Assembly (NCBI RefSeq): GCF_008330945.1
Contig: NZ_CP043489.1
Coordinates: 372,001 to 436,000 of the forward strand
Source of the DNA: Labrys sp. KNU-23
GTDB lineage: Bacteria; Pseudomonadota; Alphaproteobacteria; Rhizobiales; Labraceae
Direction: 5' to 3'
Length of the DNA stretch: 64,000 nt
Under the pieces are notes generated by a model. It was not told where the DNA came from. It worked only from the letters and a program-made list of their open reading frames with translations, and did no database searches. The position numbers were made by a program, and so were the translations under genes. Below, in pieces: positions 59,353-64,000 of the stretch. The number at the start of each line of letters is the position of its first letter. Position 1 is the first letter of the stretch.

Positions 59353-60456
59353 CTAGGCCTGCGCGCTTTTTTCATGCACGCGCCGTTCGATGTAGGCGCG
59401 CATTTTCTCGGTGAAGACTTCCTTGCCGAAACCCGCCGCATGGGCCGTGATGGCCGAGGGGTCGATATCCATCTTCTCCAAACGCTCGATCGCATCGATG
59501 ATGGCGTCCACGCTCTGGGTCTGGAAGAACACCCCCGTCCTGTCGGCAATCACGGTTTCCGTCGCCCCTCCCCGCCCATAGGCGATCACCGGACGCCCGC
59601 TGGCCATCGCTTCCACCGGCACGATGCCGAAATCCTCCTCCCCGGGGAACACCAAGGCGCGGCAGCGGGCATAATGATGCTGCAACGCACTGAAAGGTTG
59701 CGGTCCCAGGACCGAGACGGTCGGCCCAGCCATGGCTTTGACTTTGGCGAACATTTCGCCGCCGCCAATGATGACGAGTTTCTTCCCGGTTCGGTTGAAG
59801 GCTTCCACCGCCAGATCCGGCCGCTTGTAGCGGACCAGCTCACCCACCATCAGATAATAGTCTTCGAGTTCGGACGTTTCGACGGGACGGAATGCCATCG
59901 TATCGACGGGCGGGAATATGACATCTGAATCGCGTCGATAATAAGACTGGACGCGTCGGGCCACGGTCTTCGAATTCGATACGAAATGGTCGACGCGTGA
60001 CGCAGAGGCCGCATCCCAATTGCGAATATAATGCGCGATCGGTGGCATCATCATGCGAGTCACGAAACCGCTACGCTCACGGTAATCATGGAACATGTTC
60101 CAAATATAGCGCATGGGCGAGTGACAATAGCAGATATGGGTCGCTTCCGCTGGCGGAACGATGCCCTTGGCCGGTCCAGACTCGCTGCTGATCACCAGAT
60201 CGTAGCCGCGAAGATCGAGATTCTCGAGAGCCATCGGCATCAAGGGCAGATAGGACTTGTAGAGACGATGGGCGGCGGGCAGGCGATCGATGAAGGAAGT
60301 CGACACCTTATGCTGGCGGATCACCGGAGATACGGCATCGGCTCGATAGACATGGGTAAAGATGTCCGCTTGCGGAAAAAGCTCGCACAGCGCCTCGATG
60401 ACCTTCTCACCGCCGCGCATGCCGACGAACCAGTAATGTACGATTGCAACTCGCAT
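59353..60456 (-). CDS. GT4 family glycosyltransferase
   Basis: The 367-residue protein opens VAIVHYWFVGMRGGEKVIEA and has the GT-B nucleotide-sugar site FPGEEDFGIVPVEAMASGRPV, with the E-x7-E signature. It transfers a sugar from a nucleotide donor with retention, here probably during exopolysaccharide repeat synthesis. ATG 60456 is the family start. It lies 81 bp upstream of the ExoF-like gene, on the same strand, and is divergent from the ExoY-like gene across a long control region. Confidence 0.9.
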   Translation of the reverse strand: MRVAIVHYWFVGMRGGEKVIEALCELFPQADIFTHVYRADAVSPVIRQHKVSTSFIDRLPAAHRLYKSYLPLMPMALENLDLRGYDLVISSESGPAKGIVPPAEATHICYCHSPMRYIWNMFHDYRERSGFVTRMMMPPIAHYIRNWDAASASRVDHFVSNSKTVARRVQSYYRRDSDVIFPPVDTMAFRPVETSELEDYYLMVGELVRYKRPDLAVEAFNRTGKKLVIIGGGEMFAKVKAMAGPTVSVLGPQPFSALQHHYARCRALVFPGEEDFGIVPVEAMASGRPVIAYGRGGATETVIADRTGVFFQTQSVDAIIDAIERLEKMDIDPSAITAHAAGFGKEVFTEKMRAYIERRVHEKSAQA

Positions 60457-61299
60457 TGCACCAATTCTTCCTGCGGGCCCCAAGTCGAATGCCCAGTTCA
60501 AAGCACAAATACAGTTTTCGCCGCACGCGCCAAAGCATTCGGGCGTACGACGAAGGGGGTAATTCGCCCCATCCCGCCAGAGCACGAAACGCCCGGCGAA
60601 TTGCGACGGGGTGACCGCAAGCTTCGCAGATTAGCATGTGCGAACCGACCACGATGTGCGTTCTAGCACACATCCCCCCAAGGTGGGGTATTCGGCAATT
60701 TTCCGCCTAAAACCCATCAAATTCCTAGCGAGTCCGGTCAAGATCGCGCTTTCGGTACTATCCATTCTCTCCCTTTGAAGACGCGCCATGGTGCAATGGC
60801 AGCCCCCTGGCAGTGCCGAAAGCATGGCATTCCTATTCGAGAGTCTAGGGTAGTGCGACGGCGCACCCCTCCGGGATAGGGGAAAATATGGCGAAAACGC
60901 AAGGTATTAAGCCACCCGGCCTTCCAAAGAGATACACCTAACCCCTTTCTGTGACGCTGCACGCCCTAACCATACCTCCTAAACGGTACGGAACTATTCG
61001 AATTCTATCCTTTTTGGATAGGGGTATGCCTCTAACTCGACGCAACGGTAGGTACTAACCCCCCCAAATTCCAACAGCTCTAATCCTTGATTTCCAACAC
61101 AAAATTCAGCAATTCAGGATCAATAAGTTCATCCAAATCAAAACACGCATCGACTTGTTTTTATAAACGTCGGCAAAAACTTTCAAACGCCGCACCAAGT
61201 CCGAGTTTGTTTTGGCTGCTGCAACGCAACATGCTGGACGGCAGCGCCACCCGCGATGAATGACATAACGTAAATACAGCACTTTGACCGAGGCGAGAG
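60457..61299. other. Long noncoding control region of the exopolysaccharide locus
   Basis: No credible gene on either strand over 840 bp. It is AT-rich towards 61000-61200. The word GGATAGGGG occurs twice (about 60874-60882 and 61014-61022), each followed by A/T-rich bases, and short TACC/GGTA words are frequent. Both divergent operons must take their promoters from here. No known RNA motif recognised. Confidence 0.5.
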
Positions 61300-62013
61300 A
61301 TGGAAAACTTGGCTAGCTCGAACAGTCTGAGCCGTATATCCGGCAAGGACGATGCTTCCTTGTTCAAATCAAATAAGCAAAGAAGCAGCTTGTCCCTTGA
61401 ATTGGCGAAGGGGGGCAAGCGCGTGCTGGATATTGTCACCGCTTCGGCTGCACTTGTCTTCCTGCTACCACTTTTCCTGTTGCTGCTCGGCGTGCTGCTC
61501 GTCCTTCAGGGCCGGCCGATCTTCATCCGACACAACCGGGTCGGACGTGGTGGTGCGCTCTTCCCTTGCCTGAAGTTCCGCTCGATGGTGACGAACTCGG
61601 ACGAGGTGCTGCGTGAGCATCTGGCCAGCAACAATGTCGCCCGCCAGGAATGGGAAGAGACCCACAAGCTGAAGAATGATCCACGCATCACGCCGCTCGG
61701 CCAGTTCCTGCGCAAGTCCAGCATCGATGAGTTGCCCCAGCTCCTCAACGTGATCCGCGGTGACATGAGCCTTGTCGGGCCCCGCCCGATCGTCCGTGAT
61801 GAAATGGTGCGCTATGGCACCCATATCGAGGACTATCTCAAGGTGCGGCCCGGCCTCACCGGGTTGTGGCAGGTCAGCGGCCGCAGCGACGTATCCTATC
61901 AGCACCGTGTCAGCCTCGATGTTCGCTATGTGCGCGAATGGAGCCTGTGGAGCGACATCGTCATCATCCTGAAGACGATCCCGGCAGTGCTGCGTCCCTC
62001 CGGTTCCTACTGA
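61300..62013 (+). CDS. Initiating sugar transferase, ExoY-like
   Basis: The 237-residue protein has one N-terminal membrane helix (about 44-68) and the bacterial sugar transferase domain: FIRHNRVGRGGALFPCLKFRSM, LRKSSIDELPQLLNVIRGDMSLVGPRP and RPGLTGLWQVSGRSD in pieces. It moves a sugar phosphate from a UDP donor to undecaprenyl phosphate, the first step of repeat-unit assembly. The soluble short form matches ExoY (galactose-1-phosphate). A terminator follows its stop. Confidence 0.92.
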   Translation: MENLASSNSLSRISGKDDASLFKSNKQRSSLSLELAKGGKRVLDIVTASAALVFLLPLFLLLLGVLLVLQGRPIFIRHNRVGRGGALFPCLKFRSMVTNSDEVLREHLASNNVARQEWEETHKLKNDPRITPLGQFLRKSSIDELPQLLNVIRGDMSLVGPRPIVRDEMVRYGTHIEDYLKVRPGLTGLWQVSGRSDVSYQHRVSLDVRYVREWSLWSDIVIILKTIPAVLRPSGSY

Positions 62014-62065
62014 GTTTTGTTCAAGAGTCGGCCGCAGTTCAAGCGATCGAGTAAATGTCAGCCTT

Positions 62066-62102
62066 GCGCCCGAAGCACCACCGACTTCGGGCGCTCTTTT
62101 TT
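62066..62102 (+). terminator. Rho-independent terminator after the ExoY-like gene
   Basis: GCGCCCGAAG (62066-62075) and CTTCGGGCGC (62085-62094) form a 10-bp stem with a 9-nt loop followed by TCTTTTTT. Confidence 0.92.
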
Positions 62103-62176
62103 GACCGCCGTGGCTTGTCTCAGCGAACCTCGCACGCTGGTCCCCAGGTCGCTTGCATCGAAAGGGAAGGCCTGCG

Positions 62177-63334
62177 ATGAACGTCGACACACTGCCGCAA
62201 TCAAGCGCGATTGCTCCGACACCTGCTCCACGAGCTCCTTCGGCTACCATGACCGAGCCGCTTTCCTTTGCGATCAACGGGCGTTTCCTCACGCAACCGG
62301 TCACCGGTGTGCAGCGCTATGCGCGGGAGATCACCGCCCATCTCGATGAACTCCTGCTTGAACAAGGAGGCCAAGCCAGCCTCTACTTGCCAGCCAGCGG
62401 CGACGTGCCGGCCTACCGGGTTATTCAGACCAGGCGATCCCAACGCTTGCGTGGGCATTTTTGGGAACAGATGACACTGCCCGCCCTCGATCATCGCTTC
62501 CTGCTGAATCTGTGCAATCTGGGGCCGGTCGTTCGCAACAGGCAGATTGTCTGCATCCACGATGCCAATGTCGCCAATATGCCGGCGAGCTACAGCCTGG
62601 CATTTCGCGCCGTTTACGGAACGCTCCTGCCCCTATTGGTCCGGCGCGCCGCCGCGATCACGACCGTCTCGCATTTCTCGGCGGCAGAGCTTGCCCGCCA
62701 TCTGCCGATCGCTCGCGAAGACATCGTCGTTCTGCCCAATGGCCATGAGCACGTCTTCCGCTGGGATGCCTCCCGCTCCTCGATTCGCGCCAAGCATCGC
62801 TTCGAGCGGCCCTATGTCTTCATCATCGGTAGCCGCGCCCGCCACAAGAACGTTGCCATGGTGCTCGACCTCGCCAAGGCCCTGGACGACCGCGGCATCG
62901 ACATCGTCGTCACCGGCGGGCAATCCAGCATTTTTGCCGCGGAAGAACACGGGCCGCTCGCCCCGAACGTGCGTTTCATGGGCTTCGTCGACGATGACGA
63001 CCTGGCAGCCCTGCTGCAAGGCGCGTTGTGCCTGCTTTTCCCCTCCTTCACGGAGGGCTTCGGCCTGCCGATCGTCGAGGCGATGGCGCTCGGCTGCCCC
63101 GTGATTTCATCCGATCGGGCCAGCATGCCGGAAGTGTGCGGCGATGCGGCGCTGCTTGCCCCACCTGACCAGCCCGCCGCCTGGCTCCGACACATCGAGA
63201 GTCTGGCTGGGTCAGACACATTGCGCGCGACCTTCACCGAACGGGGGCGCAAACGTGCCGAAGCCTATTCGTGGCGGAAATCGGCTCAAGGCTATCTCGA
63301 CATCATCCGTGAGAGGCAAGCCGGAAAAGCATGA
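62177..63334 (+). CDS. GT4 family glycosyltransferase
   Basis: The 385-residue protein has a GT-B fold: INGRFLTQPVTGVQRYAREI at the start of the core, YVFIIGSRARHKNVAMVLD and the donor site FPSFTEGFGLPIVEAMALGCPV. It resembles mannosyltransferase-type GT4 enzymes of exopolysaccharide clusters. ATG 62177 is chosen for AAGGGAAGG upstream. The first 25 residues are a disordered Pro/Ala segment. Confidence 0.9.
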   Translation: MNVDTLPQSSAIAPTPAPRAPSATMTEPLSFAINGRFLTQPVTGVQRYAREITAHLDELLLEQGGQASLYLPASGDVPAYRVIQTRRSQRLRGHFWEQMTLPALDHRFLLNLCNLGPVVRNRQIVCIHDANVANMPASYSLAFRAVYGTLLPLLVRRAAAITTVSHFSAAELARHLPIAREDIVVLPNGHEHVFRWDASRSSIRAKHRFERPYVFIIGSRARHKNVAMVLDLAKALDDRGIDIVVTGGQSSIFAAEEHGPLAPNVRFMGFVDDDDLAALLQGALCLLFPSFTEGFGLPIVEAMALGCPVISSDRASMPEVCGDAALLAPPDQPAAWLRHIESLAGSDTLRATFTERGRKRAEAYSWRKSAQGYLDIIRERQAGKA

Positions 63335-63580
63335 CCCGTTTTTGAAAGTCATGCCCTCACATCACCCTAACATGTTTTCAGCACATGATTTGAGCTTGGC
63401 GCGTCACGAACGGACGTGAGCCAAACCTTCCCCCATCATTGCCAATAGTATTGCGAGCCAAGCATTGCGACTTGCCTTCCCTAACTCTATAAGCGCGATA
63501 TTCGACCTGAATTCTGCATTGCCTGCGCGGAACAGGCCGCGTGGCAGCGCTCTGCCTCAAGGCTTTCCACAATGTGAAAT

Positions 63581-63598
63581 GTTCGAGCGCGCTCGAAC
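63581..63598. promoter_or_regulatory. Perfect 18-bp palindrome, candidate operator
   Basis: GTTCGAGCGCGCTCGAAC equals its own reverse complement. It lies 84 bp before the co-polymerase start. Confidence 0.55.
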
Positions 63599-63628
63599 CG
63601 GATCGTTGGGATCGCCCGCGATCCGGTT
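63596..63628. repeat. Inverted repeat overlapping the palindrome
   Basis: AACCGGATCG (63596-63605) pairs with CGATCCGGTT (63619-63628) across 13 bases. It may form a hairpin in the leader or a second binding site. Confidence 0.6.
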
Positions 63629-63681
63629 GGTTCTAATGTCGCCCTGTTCATGGATTTTGTTGAAGGTTCGAGGCCGCTGAC

Positions 63682-64000
63682 ATGCTCTATCTCAGGCCGC
63701 TGAATGATCAGCCCACGAGTTTCGGCTTGCGCGACATCCTTGTCGAGATCATGCGCTATGCCCGCGGCCTGGTGCTGTGGTTCATCCTCTGCGTCGCCGC
63801 CGCAATCGTCTATATCGTCAGCACTCCGCCGGAATATTACGCGGCCTCCTTCGTAATCCTCGAGCCGAGAAGCTCGTTCTCGGGTTCCCAGGGCGTGGAC
63901 CCCGGACTTCTGCAGACCAATCTCGATAATTCGCAGATCGAGAGTCAGATTCAGATCGTGAAATCCGAACGGGTTCTACGCCTGGTATTCCAGACGCTGA
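63682..64000 (+). CDS. Wzz/ExoP-like polysaccharide co-polymerase (N-terminal part)
   Basis: The frame runs off the window end after 106 codons. After a short cytoplasmic N-terminus comes a membrane helix (about 32-48, LVLWFILCVAAAIVYIV) and then the Wzz-type periplasmic opening STPPEYYAASFVILEP, with LDNSQIESQIQIVKSERVL, the usual beginning of the chain-length regulator domain. Such proteins set polymer length and, in ExoP/Wzc, carry a C-terminal BY-kinase. ATG 63682 follows GAGG. The truncation is only due to the window edge. Confidence 0.9.
   Translation, partial: MLYLRPLNDQPTSFGLRDILVEIMRYARGLVLWFILCVAAAIVYIVSTPPEYYAASFVILEPRSSFSGSQGVDPGLLQTNLDNSQIESQIQIVKSERVLRLVFQTL

Larger units (their letters stand above)
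63335..63681. other. Control region before the co-polymerase gene
   Basis: No gene found. It contains a perfect palindrome (63581-63598) overlapping an inverted repeat (63596-63628), and near its left end the words GCATGACCCG and GTCATGC (63328-63355), which resemble part of the rhizobial mosaic element. Confidence 0.5.

Overview
The window reads as chromosomal DNA of a GC-rich alphaproteobacterium, most likely of the order Hyphomicrobiales (Rhizobiales). The basis is the order accB-accC-aat-DUF2155-NDUFA12 subunit, the bamE / cytochrome bc1 chaperone / DUF177 neighbourhood, a class II (B12-dependent) ribonucleotide reductase, a PmtA-type phospholipid methyltransferase, a GAAC-N7-GAAC SOS box, a GapR-like protein and rhizobial-type intergenic palindromes. 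The genus cannot be fixed from the sequence alone.

Positions 1-14989 are one end of an integrated element, probably a prophage. It ends in a tyrosine integrase followed by a duplicated 3' part of tRNA-Pro(GGG), which marks the attachment site; the other end lies left of the window. A leftward block (442-8323) of tightly overlapping genes carries a NusG-like antiterminator, a helix-turn-helix replication protein with a cluster of palindromes inside its gene (a candidate origin, as in lambda O), a DnaA domain IV-only protein, a C5-cytosine methyltransferase with internal 34-residue repeats, a cupin, an SNF2 helicase/DNA methyltransferase fusion, two tiny membrane proteins and a CII-like regulator. 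A Cro-like gene and an S24 self-cleaving repressor diverge at 8.8 kb, and the same inverted-repeat operator recurs over the rightward promoter at 9.65 kb. That promoter drives small genes, a GapR-like protein and a sliding clamp (dnaN), leading towards HNH, excisionase and integrase genes. No virion structural genes are visible.

Positions 15000-40500 are mostly core chromosome: a putative SOS-regulated small operon, cspA, a GT2/GtrA pair, bamE, the bc1 chaperone, DUF177, a DsbA-like protein, aroQ-accB-accC-aat, DUF2155 and NDUFA12 proteins, a nucleoside hydrolase, NDH-2, nrdJ, an SMR efflux protein, pmtA and an Lrp/DUF2000 divergent pair. A 21-codon reading frame at 36730 has a ribosome binding site complementary over 16 nt to the 16S rRNA 3' end.

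Positions 40700-56100 form an amino-acid catabolic island that fits arginine breakdown through D-arginine: a PLP racemase fused to a degenerate arginase-like domain, a DadA-like dehydrogenase with RidA, a ThDP decarboxylase resembling 2-ketoarginine decarboxylase, an aldehyde dehydrogenase, an intact guanidinobutyrase-type ureohydrolase, an APC permease, an Lrp regulator and a nitrilase-family hydrolase. A C45 autoproteolytic hydrolase and an ATP-grasp ligase sit in the middle with no obvious step; this is the best candidate in the window for an undescribed pathway.

Positions 57900-64000 begin an exopolysaccharide locus: an ExoF-like export protein and a GT4 on the minus strand, an 840-bp control region, an ExoY-like initiating transferase, another GT4 and the start of a Wzz/ExoP-like co-polymerase, preceded by a perfect 18-bp palindrome.
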